Part shown: positions 1 to 6,394 of the stretch, piece by piece
Layout of the letters: every line of letters begins with the position of its first letter
Position numbering within the stretch: the stretch's first letter is position 1
Assembly: GCA_964556005.1 (NCBI GenBank)
Contig: CAZKUR010000085.1
Location: forward strand, 1-17,184
Source: CAZKUR01 sp964556005
GTDB lineage: Bacteria > Bacteroidota > Ignavibacteria > Ignavibacteriales > Ignavibacteriaceae
Length of the DNA stretch: 17,184 bases
Direction of reading: 5' to 3'
The notes under the pieces: model-generated
Databases searched by the model: none
The model's input: the letters and a program-made list of their open reading frames with translations, nothing else
Told to the model about the DNA's origin: nothing
Made by a program: the position numbers and the translations under genes

Positions 1-6
1 TTCCAT

Positions 7-51
7 CGATATGATATTGAAATATAAAAACATTATCGATATATTATATCG
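7..51. promoter_or_regulatory. Tandem palindromes upstream of the toxin-antitoxin operon (putative autoregulatory operator)
   Basis: A perfect 7+1+7 palindrome, CGATATATTATATCG, lies at 37-51. A weaker relative, CGATATGATATTG, lies at 7-19 with one mismatch between its arms. Their centres are about 31 bp (three helical turns) apart, and the second ends 23 bp before the vapB start codon. Operons of this type are usually repressed by their own antitoxin or toxin-antitoxin complex bound to such palindromes, so an operator is the natural reading. The AT-rich composition makes short palindromes fairly common, so the weaker copy may be chance. Confidence 0.4.
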
Positions 52-74
52 TAAAACAAATAAAGGATTATGAA

Positions 75-281
75 ATGACGACAGTAACAGTTTCCCCTAA
101 ATATCAGGTAGTAATACCAAAAGAAATTCGCGAAGAATTAAAATTAAAGCCTGGACAAAAGTTACAAATTATTCAATTAGGTGATAGGATAGAGTTCCTT
201 ATTCTGAAAAATGTTAAGGATGCTAGAGGATTCTTAAAGGGAATCAATACTGATATAGATAGAGAAGGGGACAGATTATGA
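75..281 (+). CDS. vapB: AbrB/MazE/SpoVT-fold antitoxin (VapB-like)
   Basis: This 68-residue protein is a likely antitoxin: a DNA-binding swapped-hairpin domain followed by a tail that neutralises the toxin encoded next. The AbrB/SpoVT signature is clear at residues 2-46, with VSPKYQVVIPKEIRE followed by LKLKPGQKL. Residues 47-68 (with GFLKGI) are the expected toxin-wrapping region. The ATG at 75 has an AAAGGA ribosome site seven bases upstream; an earlier ATG at 70 hits a stop after two codons. Its stop overlaps the start of vapC by four bases (ATGA), the usual coupled arrangement. Palindromes just upstream suggest autoregulation. The fold is nearly certain; the functional role rests on the pairing with a PIN protein. 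Confidence 0.9.
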   Translation: MTTVTVSPKYQVVIPKEIREELKLKPGQKLQIIQLGDRIEFLILKNVKDARGFLKGINTDIDREGDRL

Positions 282-649
282 ATTTAGTAGATTCGTCGGG
301 TTGGCTAGAATATCTTTCGGATGGCAAGAATTCAAAATTATTTGCACCAGCCATTGAAAAAACTAATGAACTAATAGTATCTACAATAAATATCTATGAA
401 ATATATAAGAAGATTTTGCTTGAGAGAGATGAAAGTACTGCAATACAAGTTGTTGGAATAATGCAACAGGCAAAAGTAATAGAAGTTAGTTCGATAATCT
501 CTATACAAGCTGCCAAGTTGAGTTATGAACGAAAAATACCAATGGCTGATAGTCTAATATATACAACTGCCAAACTAAATAATGCTATGGTTTGGACACA
601 AGATATTGATTTCAAAAAATTGGATAATGTGAAATACTTTAAGAAATAA
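278..649 (+). CDS. vapC: PIN-domain ribonuclease toxin (VapC family)
   Basis: A 123-residue single-domain PIN protein, the usual VapC length. VapC toxins are magnesium-dependent RNases that cut tRNA or rRNA in the cytoplasm when not held by the antitoxin. The acidic active-site residues are in place: D5 in the opening NLVDSSGWLEY strand, E41 in the IYEIYKK helix, D91 in PMADSLIY and D109/D111 near the C-terminus. The toxin therefore looks intact. It starts inside the stop codon of the AbrB-type antitoxin, so the two are translationally coupled. The RNA target cannot be read from sequence. A MITE-like element lies 31 bp beyond its stop, consistent with an accessory location. Confidence 0.92.
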   Translation: MNLVDSSGWLEYLSDGKNSKLFAPAIEKTNELIVSTINIYEIYKKILLERDESTAIQVVGIMQQAKVIEVSSIISIQAAKLSYERKIPMADSLIYTTAKLNNAMVWTQDIDFKKLDNVKYFKK

Positions 650-680
650 TAATATTTAGAAATAGTAAAAACGGTATAAC

Positions 681-815
681 GAGACTGTCGAAAAAGTAGG
701 AATGTTAAAAAAAAAGGAAAGGGAAATCATTCCTAAAGAGAGATCGTCGCTCTCGAGTGATTTATGGGAATCATTTTTTTAATTCATTTCAGTGTTATAC
801 TTTTTCGACAGTCTC
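681..815. mobile_element. MITE-like element, 135 bp, perfect 18-bp terminal inverted repeats
   Basis: The ends are exact reverse complements: GAGACTGTCGAAAAAGTA at 681-698 and its complement at 798-815. The trinucleotide AAC sits on both flanks (678-680 and 816-818), compatible with a 3-bp target duplication. The inside is about 100 bp with a run of nine adenines and no credible reading frame, so the element must be moved by a transposase encoded elsewhere. Insertion sequences with GAGACTGT-type ends exist in Bacteroidota, but I cannot assign a family. A transcribed copy would fold into a long hairpin and might act as a terminator for vapC; that alternative does not explain the exact ends as well. 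Confidence 0.55.
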
Positions 816-1003
816 AACAGGCATTCCTACCACAACGGCAGTTTATTTTAATGGTTATTTAGCTAATTGGCAGCAATGTTGAACGTTCGTTTATACAGGC
901 AGTTTGTAAAGATATTAGGCATTTATCTTCGTTGACTCTTCCACCAACTTGTATATTCAAAATCACAATATGTTTATTTCTTTGAAAAATAATTTAAAAA
1001 ATA
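816..1003. other. Intergenic stretch between the MITE and the arsR promoter
   Basis: No reading frame, RNA gene or clear repeat can be supported here. It is less AT-rich than the flanks in its first half, which could be the remains of an older gene or repeat split by the MITE. The MITE-free junction would read as continuous sequence across AAC. Promoter and operator sites for arsR begin at about 1004. Confidence 0.4.
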
Positions 1004-1052
1004 TTTGTGTAGTTAAATAACTTCATGTATATTTTGTAGCTAAATAGCTACA
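1004..1052 (+). promoter_or_regulatory. Promoter with two ArsR-type operators ahead of arsR-SRPBCC
   Basis: Two 18-bp palindromes share one plan. TGTAGTTAAATAACTTCA at 1008-1025 pairs at 7 of 8 positions, and TGTAGCTAAATAGCTACA at 1035-1052 is perfect. Both have a central AA, and their centres are 27 bp apart. They overlap a candidate Bacteroidota-type promoter: TTTG at 1004-1007, a 20-bp spacer, then TATATTTT at 1028-1035, against a family consensus of TTTG / TAnnTTTG. The downstream gene encodes an ArsR-type repressor, so autorepression through both sites is the simple inference. Confidence 0.6.
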
Positions 1053-1067
1053 TATATAATTGACTCA

Positions 1068-1394
1068 ATGAAAATAAGACGAGACATATTTCAAGCCATA
1101 GCGGACCCGACTAGAAGAGCTATACTTCTGCTTGTTGCTTCGCAAGCCATGACTGCCGGCACCATAGCTGCAAACTTTAAAACAGCAAGGCCGACAGTTT
1201 CAAAACACCTGCAAATACTTACCGCGTGTGAATTGCTTGAACAAGAAAAAAACGGAAGAGAAATATACTATCACTTAAATCCCCAAAAGATAAAAGAATT
1301 AGCAGACTTTATTGAACCATTCCGCAAACTGTGGGATAACAGGTTCAATAAATTGGAAGCCATAATGAAAGAAACAAATAGAAAGAAGAAATAA
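1068..1394 (+). CDS. ArsR/SmtB-family winged-helix repressor
   Basis: A 108-residue winged-helix regulator. The N-terminus (DIFQAIADPTRRAIL) is the classic opening of ArsR proteins. The recognition helix lies about residues 41-52 (ARPTVSKHLQIL), followed by the wing (LLEQEKNGREIYYHLNP). There is only one cysteine (C54) and no metal-binding cysteine pair, so it is probably not a metal sensor. ArsR proteins paired with an SRPBCC gene form a recognised two-gene arrangement of unknown signal. The ATG lacks a good Shine-Dalgarno sequence, which is common in this group. The next gene begins one base after its stop, so the two are co-transcribed. Twin palindromes at 1008-1025 and 1035-1052 are its likely binding sites. 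Confidence 0.92.
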   Translation: MKIRRDIFQAIADPTRRAILLLVASQAMTAGTIAANFKTARPTVSKHLQILTACELLEQEKNGREIYYHLNPQKIKELADFIEPFRKLWDNRFNKLEAIMKETNRKKK

Positions 1395-1395
1395 T

Positions 1396-1866
1396 ATGGA
1401 ACAAAAAACAATAATTAATGCCGAAGACGGCAAACAAGAATTATTGATAACAAGGGAATTTAATTTACCGTTAGAATTACTTTTTAAAGCTTTTGTAAAG
1501 CCCGACCTTATTGAGCAGTGGATGGGAACGAAAGTGCTGAAATTAGAAAGTAAAAAACACGGCAGTTACCAATTTGAAACAAGAGATGCTAAAGGGAATT
1601 TGGCATTTCAGGCCAATGGTGTAATCCACGAACTAAGTCTGAACCGGAAAATCATACGTACATTTGAAATGGATAATACGCCTTTTGGTGTTCAGCTTGA
1701 GGTATATGAATTTGAAAAACATACCGGTGATACCAGCAAACTCAATATACATGTGATATACGAATCAGTTTCACAAAGGGACCAGATGCTGAAGTTACCC
1801 TTTGCTAAAGGTTTAAACATGGCACATAACCGGATACAAGAAATAATAAGTAAATTGGAAAACTAA
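1396..1866 (+). CDS. SRPBCC/AHSA1-domain protein
   Basis: A 156-residue single-domain protein of the START-like SRPBCC superfamily, AHSA1 branch. Visible hallmarks are ITREFNLPLELLFKAF leading into FVKPDLIEQWMG near the N-terminus, a central strand with GSYQFETRDAKGN, and the closing amphipathic helix around residues 138-155. The fold makes a deep hydrophobic pocket, so a ligand-binding or chaperone-like role in the cytoplasm is likely, but the ligand is unknown. It starts one base after the arsR stop and must be co-expressed with it. Such pairs may couple small-molecule sensing to self-limiting expression; that is inference. Confidence 0.88.
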   Translation: MEQKTIINAEDGKQELLITREFNLPLELLFKAFVKPDLIEQWMGTKVLKLESKKHGSYQFETRDAKGNLAFQANGVIHELSLNRKIIRTFEMDNTPFGVQLEVYEFEKHTGDTSKLNIHVIYESVSQRDQMLKLPFAKGLNMAHNRIQEIISKLEN

Positions 1867-1951
1867 GCTGCTTCTAATTCTGACTGTGTTATCGTGGTAT
1901 TTCAGGCCCGCGAATAGAAAAATTATTTTAGTTAATCAATAGGTTAATAAA

Positions 1952-2530
1952 ATGAACTCTAAGGTTGATAAATTTTTAAGCAGAGCCGAAAGGTGGCAAA
2001 AAGAATTTGAGAAATTAAGAACTATCATTCTTGACTGCGGCCTTACAGAAGAATTTAAATGGATGCATCCATGTTACACATTTCGGGAAAATAATGTAGT
2101 CTTAATACATGGATTTAAAGAATACTGTGCGCTTTTGTTTTTCAAAGGTGCATTGTTAAAAGATTCGGAAGGTATTCTAGTCAGGCAGACTAAGAATGTG
2201 CAGTCTGCGCGCCAGGTACGGTTTAGGAATGTACGAGAAATAGTTAAACTGGAATCCACCCTGAAGACCTATATTTATGAAGCAATTGAAGTGGAAAAAG
2301 CCGGTTTAAAAGTGAATTATAAAAAGACATCAGATTTTGAAGTCCCTGATGAATTTCAAAAAAAATTAAATAAAAATTCTGCACTGAAGGCTGCTTTTAA
2401 TGCGTTGACACCCGGAAGGCAAAGAGCATACCTATTTTATTTTTCTTCAGCCAAACAATCCAAAACCCGGGAGTTAAGGATTGAAAAATATATGCAGCAA
2501 ATTTTAAATGGGAAAGGATTAAATGATTAG
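1952..2530 (+). CDS. YdeI/OmdA-family protein (DUF1801 plus OmdA domain)
   Basis: A 192-residue cytoplasmic protein of the YdeI family. The N-terminal DUF1801 domain spans roughly residues 15-115 (EEFKWMHPCYTF, then a strand ending in YCALLFFKGALL). The C-terminal OmdA-type region carries FEVPDEFQKKL and ends in the conserved AKQSKTRELRIEK and GKGLND. Family names refer to a reported link with bacteriocin protection and OmpD, but the biochemical activity is unknown. It lies 85 bp after the SRPBCC gene on the same strand with no clear terminator between them, so it is possibly the third gene of that operon. These families often occur near each other. An attC-like palindrome follows 48 bp after its stop. 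Confidence 0.88.
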   Translation: MNSKVDKFLSRAERWQKEFEKLRTIILDCGLTEEFKWMHPCYTFRENNVVLIHGFKEYCALLFFKGALLKDSEGILVRQTKNVQSARQVRFRNVREIVKLESTLKTYIYEAIEVEKAGLKVNYKKTSDFEVPDEFQKKLNKNSALKAAFNALTPGRQRAYLFYFSSAKQSKTRELRIEKYMQQILNGKGLND

Positions 2531-2578
2531 TCATTGAACAAAAGTAATTTTACTCTATACACATTTAAATATAAAACT

Positions 2579-2658
2579 GCCTAACGTTATAAGAAATTCC
2601 TGCAGAGCGAAGCTGAGGCATGGCATAGCCATCGCTATGCGATAATACTGTGTTGGAC
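2579..2658 (+). repeat. Lone attC-like imperfect palindrome
   Basis: An 80-bp block starts with GCCTAAC (fits the integron R'' box RYYYAAC) and ends with GTTGGAC (fits the R' box GTTRRRY). Inner boxes TTATAAG and GATAATA are roughly complementary. The centre holds a perfect 7-bp hairpin, GCATAGC at 2623-2629 and GCTATGC at 2634-2640, with a 4-base loop. The orientation matches a cassette ending after the YdeI gene. No integrase and no second convincing site are visible, so it may be a relic or a chance palindrome. Confidence 0.25.
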
Positions 2659-2778
2659 TTATCCGTAATAAAATTTAATTTATTTTCACAAGATTGAGTA
2701 AGAATTATCACAAAATTATTTCTACTATTATTTTCGGTTAAATTTAATTTTTTAATATCCGGTTGAGGATTAGAAATG
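2659..2778. other. AT-rich intergenic stretch, nothing recognised
   Basis: This stretch lies between the attC-like palindrome and the first copy of the mscS-flanking repeat. It holds only AT-rich sequence, including two occurrences of AAATTTAATTT about 70 bp apart. A minus-strand reading frame crosses it but also crosses the palindrome and shows no family features. Confidence 0.4.
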
Positions 2779-2866
2779 TTTTTGATACTTTGCAATGGAC
2801 TTTATCTGCACCCCAAACGTACTCATTAATCGGTTTTGAGGTCAATGCCTAAATTCAATAAGTGCT
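2779..2866 (+). repeat. Hairpin-forming direct repeat, copy A (upstream of mscS)
   Basis: This copy matches 3852-3940 over about 88 bp, allowing gaps. Shared blocks in order are ATACTTT, an AATG block, TTTAT(C/T)TGCACCCC, a stem pair, ATGCCTAA and AAGTG. GCACCCCAAAC can pair with GTTTTGAGG across a loop of about 14 bases, with one bulged T and one mismatch. Pairing is largely kept in the other copy although the bases differ, so the hairpin may matter. The two copies bracket the mscS gene. Confidence 0.55.
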
Positions 2867-2947
2867 AATTGCGATAAGTATATTAAATTAAAATATAGTT
2901 AATTATAAAATTTCAATAATATCAATATATGTAAGGAGCATTATAAT

Positions 2948-3778
2948 ATGAATAACGTACAAAATTACACAGGCAAAGCCGTTGAACTTTTAATGTCATA
3001 TGGACCCAAATTATTATTGGCAATAGTAACATTAATAATAGGCCTTTGGATTATTAAATTATTTGTCAAGGGACTAAGAAGAACGATGGAGCGAAGTAAA
3101 ATTGATGTCTCTTTGCATAAATTTTTATTAAACCTCATTGGAATCTTATTAAAAATAATGCTCGTAATAAGTGTCGCATCAATGATCGGCATTCAAATGA
3201 CATCTTTTATTGCAGTTTTGGGTGCTGCCGGATTAGCCGTAGGATTAGCTTTGCAGGGCAGTCTGGCAAACTTTGCCGGCGGTATTTTGATATTGCTGTT
3301 CAAACCCTATAAAGTCGGAGATTTTATTGAAGCTTCAGGATATTTGGGCAGTGTACATGAAATTCAAATATTTAATACTATTTTAAAAACACCCGACAAC
3401 AAAACAGTCGTCATTCCGAATGGAACATTGTCGAACGCAAGCATCACTAATTTTTCTACAGAACCAACACGCCGTGTTGATATGACTTTCGGAATAGGTT
3501 ACTCGGATAGCATAGAAAAAGCTAAAGAAGTATTAGAATCACTTATTAAAAACGACACCCGTGTTTTTAATGAACCTCCATATATGATTGTTGTATCTGA
3601 ATTAGCAGACAATTCTGTTAATTTAACAGTTCGTGCCTGGTGCAATAGTGCAGATTATTGGGGAATATTTTTTAGCATGCAGGAAAAAGTAAAATTAGAA
3701 TTTGACAAACAAGGTATTTCTATTCCTTTCCCGCAGCGGGATGTGCACGTATATAATCATCAAATAAAAAGTAGTTAA
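2948..3778 (+). CDS. mscS: Small-conductance mechanosensitive channel, MscS family
   Basis: A 276-residue inner-membrane channel that opens under membrane tension to release solutes after osmotic downshock; E. coli MscS is 286 residues. Helices are predicted at about residues 18-39, 59-81 and 85-117. The third is the pore helix, with the Ala/Gly pattern LGAAGLAVGLALQGSLANFAG. The beta domain follows with PYKVGDFIE and the family signature VVIPNGTLSNASITNFS at 154-170. The C-terminal alpha/beta vestibule ends in GISIPFPQRDVHV. An AAGGAG ribosome site precedes the ATG. The gene appears complete. Diverged hairpin repeats flank it at 2779-2866 and 3852-3940, suggesting it may have moved or been duplicated as a unit. 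Confidence 0.95.
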   Translation: MNNVQNYTGKAVELLMSYGPKLLLAIVTLIIGLWIIKLFVKGLRRTMERSKIDVSLHKFLLNLIGILLKIMLVISVASMIGIQMTSFIAVLGAAGLAVGLALQGSLANFAGGILILLFKPYKVGDFIEASGYLGSVHEIQIFNTILKTPDNKTVVIPNGTLSNASITNFSTEPTRRVDMTFGIGYSDSIEKAKEVLESLIKNDTRVFNEPPYMIVVSELADNSVNLTVRAWCNSADYWGIFFSMQEKVKLEFDKQGISIPFPQRDVHVYNHQIKSS

Positions 3779-3851
3779 TACATAGAGCGTGATAAATTAT
3801 TGTTTTTAATAAATAATGGTTATTAAAATAATTTCATTGAAGATTTAAATT

Positions 3852-3940
3852 ATTTTCAATACTTTTCTAATGATTTTATTTGCACCCCTAAACAAAATCA
3901 CTACTAATGGTTTGGGGGCGATGCCTAAGATATAAAAGTG
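3852..3940 (+). repeat. Hairpin-forming direct repeat, copy B (downstream of mscS)
   Basis: Second copy of the repeat at 2779-2866, in the same orientation about 1.07 kb away. Here the stem arms are ACCCCTAAAC and GTTTGGGGGC, with about nine pairs including one G-T. It is followed by ATGCCTAAG and AAGTG as in copy A. An AGGCTAAGCCT palindrome lies just beyond (about 3944-3955). The sequence codes for nothing evident. Confidence 0.55.
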
Positions 3941-4034
3941 GAGAAGGCTAAGCCTGAGTGACTGCACAAAATAATAGTCCGTAATTTTTTGTACAAGAAA
4001 TTAAATTAACATTTCTAATTACCGGGAGGATGTA

Positions 4035-4475
4035 ATGAAAAATATTTCTTGTTTAGTATTTATATTCTTTAATATAATTTCAGTTTTGTTAACCGGTTGC
4101 AACTCTTCAACAGAGATAAAAGAATTAAAATATTCTACTTCTACTTTTGATATTTCAACTGATTATTCCTTCCCTCAAGGTACCTATTATTATTACAAAT
4201 TCAATTCTTATAATGAGTCCATTGATGTAATGAAGGAAATAAAATATTTGCAATCAAAAAATATAATCGTTTCAAAAGTATGGTATAGGAATTATAGAAA
4301 CGGCTGCAACGCACCCGGTTCGGACTGGACAACCCATACTATGTACGGTTCGGTTTTACTAATACAATTGAAATTTGACGATAAGAAAATACTTGACAAT
4401 AATTTTTCGATATTATCGCGCAGTTCAAAAATACCTTGCGGATACGGTGTCGTTTATTATGAACTGAAAGAATGA
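4035..4475 (+). CDS. Small lipoprotein of unknown function
   Basis: A 146-residue protein I do not recognise. It begins with a lipoprotein signal: a short basic start, a hydrophobic stretch to residue 19 and a textbook lipobox LTGC with the lipidated cysteine at C22. The mature part is rich in tyrosine, serine and asparagine (including four tyrosines at 51-54), with two cysteines, C91 (RNGCNAPG) and C135 (IPCGYG), that could form a disulfide outside the cytoplasm. A strong ribosome site, CGGGAGG, lies five bases before the ATG. It stands alone, with 256 bp upstream and 156 bp downstream free of genes. The lipoprotein call is firm; the role is unknown. Confidence 0.82.
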   Translation: MKNISCLVFIFFNIISVLLTGCNSSTEIKELKYSTSTFDISTDYSFPQGTYYYYKFNSYNESIDVMKEIKYLQSKNIIVSKVWYRNYRNGCNAPGSDWTTHTMYGSVLLIQLKFDDKKILDNNFSILSRSSKIPCGYGVVYYELKE

Positions 4476-4541
4476 TATTAAATGAAAATTTTAATCGCGC
4501 ATATAGTTTCTTAATACTTTTTTGATTTATAAGATTAAAAT

Positions 4542-4582
4542 AATTCTGAATGCAGACCATTTAAACACTTGAATTCAGAATT
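4542..4582. terminator. AT-rich stem-loop between lipoprotein and GNAT genes
   Basis: AATTCTGAAT at 4542-4551 pairs perfectly with ATTCAGAATT at 4573-4582 across a 21-base loop. There is no strong T-run after it, so this is a weak terminator candidate. It could equally be a regulatory site for the acetyltransferase gene 49 bp downstream. Confidence 0.25.
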
Positions 4583-4631
4583 GTTAAAGTTTAAATAAAA
4601 ACGGTGAGTATATATAATTGGAGATAATAAA

Positions 4632-5102
4632 ATGAATATTATCGTTCGGGAAGCAGCAGACAGTGATATTGATGCTCTAATCAAGTGTCACGGCCGTTTC
4701 ATGGAATATCATATCAACTTAGATCAACGCTTCACTCTTCGGCGCGGGGTTGAAGAAAAATGGAATAAGCAAATTTCCGATGAACTAAAAAATTCCGATA
4801 CTCTTGTGCTGGTTGCCGAAGAGAATGAGGTTGTAGTCGGCTGTGCTTTTATCCTAATAAAAAACGGTGCAATGGATTACGGTCCTGAGAAGATAGGCTA
4901 TCTTTGTGATGTTTTCGTAGAACCAAATTACCGCCGTTTGGGAATTGCTAAACGTTTCTTATCGTATTCGTTAAAATGGCTGAGGGCAAAAGGAATACAC
5001 ACAATTGAAGCAAGCTGGTCTCTTTATTCCATTGAAGCTAAAATTACCTGGCCCGAACTTGGATTTGTACCGATCAGTGTAAGCGGGCAATTGGAGTTTT
5101 AA
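4632..5102 (+). CDS. GNAT-family N-acetyltransferase
   Basis: A 156-residue single-domain acetyltransferase that moves an acetyl group from acetyl-CoA to an amine. Motif A is clear: strand IGYLCDVFVEPNY followed by the pyrophosphate-binding loop RRLGIA at 101-106 and helix KRFLSYSLKWLRAKG. Strand VVVGCAFILI precedes it. The closing motif B reads SIEAKITWPELGF, where an asparagine is usual at the first position and is serine here. The substrate cannot be deduced; small stand-alone GNATs acetylate antibiotics, amino acids, polyamines or protein N-termini. GGAG lies six bases before the ATG. The following lipoprotein gene starts 16 bp after its stop and is probably co-transcribed. Confidence 0.93.
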   Translation: MNIIVREAADSDIDALIKCHGRFMEYHINLDQRFTLRRGVEEKWNKQISDELKNSDTLVLVAEENEVVVGCAFILIKNGAMDYGPEKIGYLCDVFVEPNYRRLGIAKRFLSYSLKWLRAKGIHTIEASWSLYSIEAKITWPELGFVPISVSGQLEF

Positions 5103-5118
5103 CCGAAATGAGAATAAA

Positions 5119-5463
5119 ATGTTAAAGATAATATTTATTTCTACCTTTTTGTTTTTAATGACTTTAAGCTGTCAAAATGTTAGTACAGTGGAATCATTAA
5201 ATTATGAGAAAGATACTCCCGTCTGGTTAAAAGCAAAAATCGATACGATGTCCACTGGAAAATATTATATGCTTGCCAAAGTTTATAGATGTGAAATGAA
5301 TGGAGAATATATTTATTATATTAGTAATCCCATAAGTTCTTGTGTTTACTGTGAGGTATACTATCAGAACGGGGAAAAATTAAATTTTGAAGATGAAAAA
5401 GTACTATACGATTTTGAGCATAATAAGAAAAATGAATTATTAATTTGGGAACGAAAAGATTGA
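5119..5463 (+). CDS. Small putative lipoprotein with a CxxC pair
   Basis: A 114-residue protein of unknown function. A hydrophobic N-terminus (residues 3-16) ends at C18 in LMTLSC, a relaxed lipobox that is plausible in Bacteroidota, so export and lipidation are likely. The mature part holds C58 (YRCEMNGEYIYY) and a CxxC pair at C75 and C78 (SSCVYCEVYY), followed by NGEKLNF. The order of strands, cysteines and an acidic C-terminus loosely recalls small secreted DUF6970-type proteins, but I cannot confirm that. It starts 16 bp after the GNAT stop, with only a weak ribosome site, suggesting translation from the same transcript. A small hairpin overlaps its stop codon. Confidence 0.72.
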   Translation: MLKIIFISTFLFLMTLSCQNVSTVESLNYEKDTPVWLKAKIDTMSTGKYYMLAKVYRCEMNGEYIYYISNPISSCVYCEVYYQNGEKLNFEDEKVLYDFEHNKKNELLIWERKD

Positions 5464-5484
5464 GTTAAGCAATAACTCTTGTTT
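5462..5484 (+). terminator. Weak terminator-like hairpin at the end of the GNAT-lipoprotein unit
   Basis: GAGTTA at 5462-5467 pairs with TAACTC at 5473-5478 around a five-base loop, followed by TTGTTT. The stem starts within the stop codon. Stem and T-tract are short, so efficiency would be low. Confidence 0.35.
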
Positions 5485-5670
5485 AGAATCGATTCCATCT
5501 ATTTAATTAAGTGGGAAATATAAAAATCACTCTCTTCATTATTATTTCAGAAAGGGAGAAAAATATATTAACTTGACCTTTACCTACCATCTTCCATCAA
5601 CCATCAATTTACCTTCCAAACGAATCAACTATATCTTAATTTTGGGTATTCTAATTGAAAAAATTAAAGT

Positions 5671-6309
5671 TTGAATTTCATCAAAAAGTATATTAAAAAA
5701 GATAATTTAACCTCCTTTTCCATTTCAATTCTTATCCACGGAATTTTACTTATTCTATTTATCGTTATAAAAATTCACTCTTCACCTTCCAATATTTCCC
5801 AGTATACAAATTTACAAATCGTAGAAGTACCGATAGCTAAATCTCAGACAAAAATTAAAACCGAAGTAACACAAGTAAATAAGAATGTTGAACATACGGT
5901 GAAAAAAGAACAAGTTAATTTTGAAAAGCAAAATATTGCGGAAAAAGTTCAAGCACTTGTGGATACAAATAAACAAGCTCGGGAAATTACAATACCTGCA
6001 AATGTATTGGCAGATTCAACCAATGCCGATTTAAAATTTGCTTCTTCACTGCTCGATACTCTCTTAATACTTCATCCGGAATACAGCAGTGTAATTTTAA
6101 AGCAGGAAGCAAAAAATCTCGTTTGGAATACCAAAACAAATAAATTTACAAGACTTGCTCTCGAGAAAAGAATAAATGATGAAATTCATAAATATTTAAA
6201 AGAAAAATTCCCGGAAGGATCGGAACATGCATTAAATCCGTATACCGGTCCAGGATTACAGATACCAATAGATGGTTTGATTGACAAGATAAGGGATATA
6301 TTTAAGTGA
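5671..6309 (+). CDS. Single-pass membrane protein with TonB-like N-terminal anchor
   Basis: A 212-residue protein with one N-terminal helix (about 15-36). The helix contains S19-xxx-H23-G24, the SxxxH motif through which TonB contacts ExbB/ExbD, followed after the helix by LQIVEVPI, a typical start of a TonB periplasmic arm. A lysine/glutamate-rich linker (about 55-105) follows, then a predicted helical C-terminus to residue 212. No TonB C-terminal receptor-binding domain is visible, so the name TonB is not justified. The start must be TTG at 5671: the frame has a stop two codons upstream and no ATG before the helix. The ribosome site is weak. Genes for ExbB/ExbD are not in the window. Confidence 0.68.
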   Translation: MNFIKKYIKKDNLTSFSISILIHGILLILFIVIKIHSSPSNISQYTNLQIVEVPIAKSQTKIKTEVTQVNKNVEHTVKKEQVNFEKQNIAEKVQALVDTNKQAREITIPANVLADSTNADLKFASSLLDTLLILHPEYSSVILKQEAKNLVWNTKTNKFTRLALEKRINDEIHKYLKEKFPEGSEHALNPYTGPGLQIPIDGLIDKIRDIFK

Positions 6310-6394
6310 ATTATTTCTCTAATAAAAAACAATAAATTAATTCAACCTTAATCGATAATTCTTCTTTAAATAACTTTTGTAAAGTAAAAAACTT

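Noticed and set aside
878..884. GTTGAAC as a second attC R' box
   Set aside because: No matching RYYYAAC partner or inner boxes at a sensible distance; a 7-base degenerate match is common.
2565..2795. 76-codon minus-strand frame
   Set aside because: It covers the attC-like palindrome and the edge of repeat A; composition looks non-coding.
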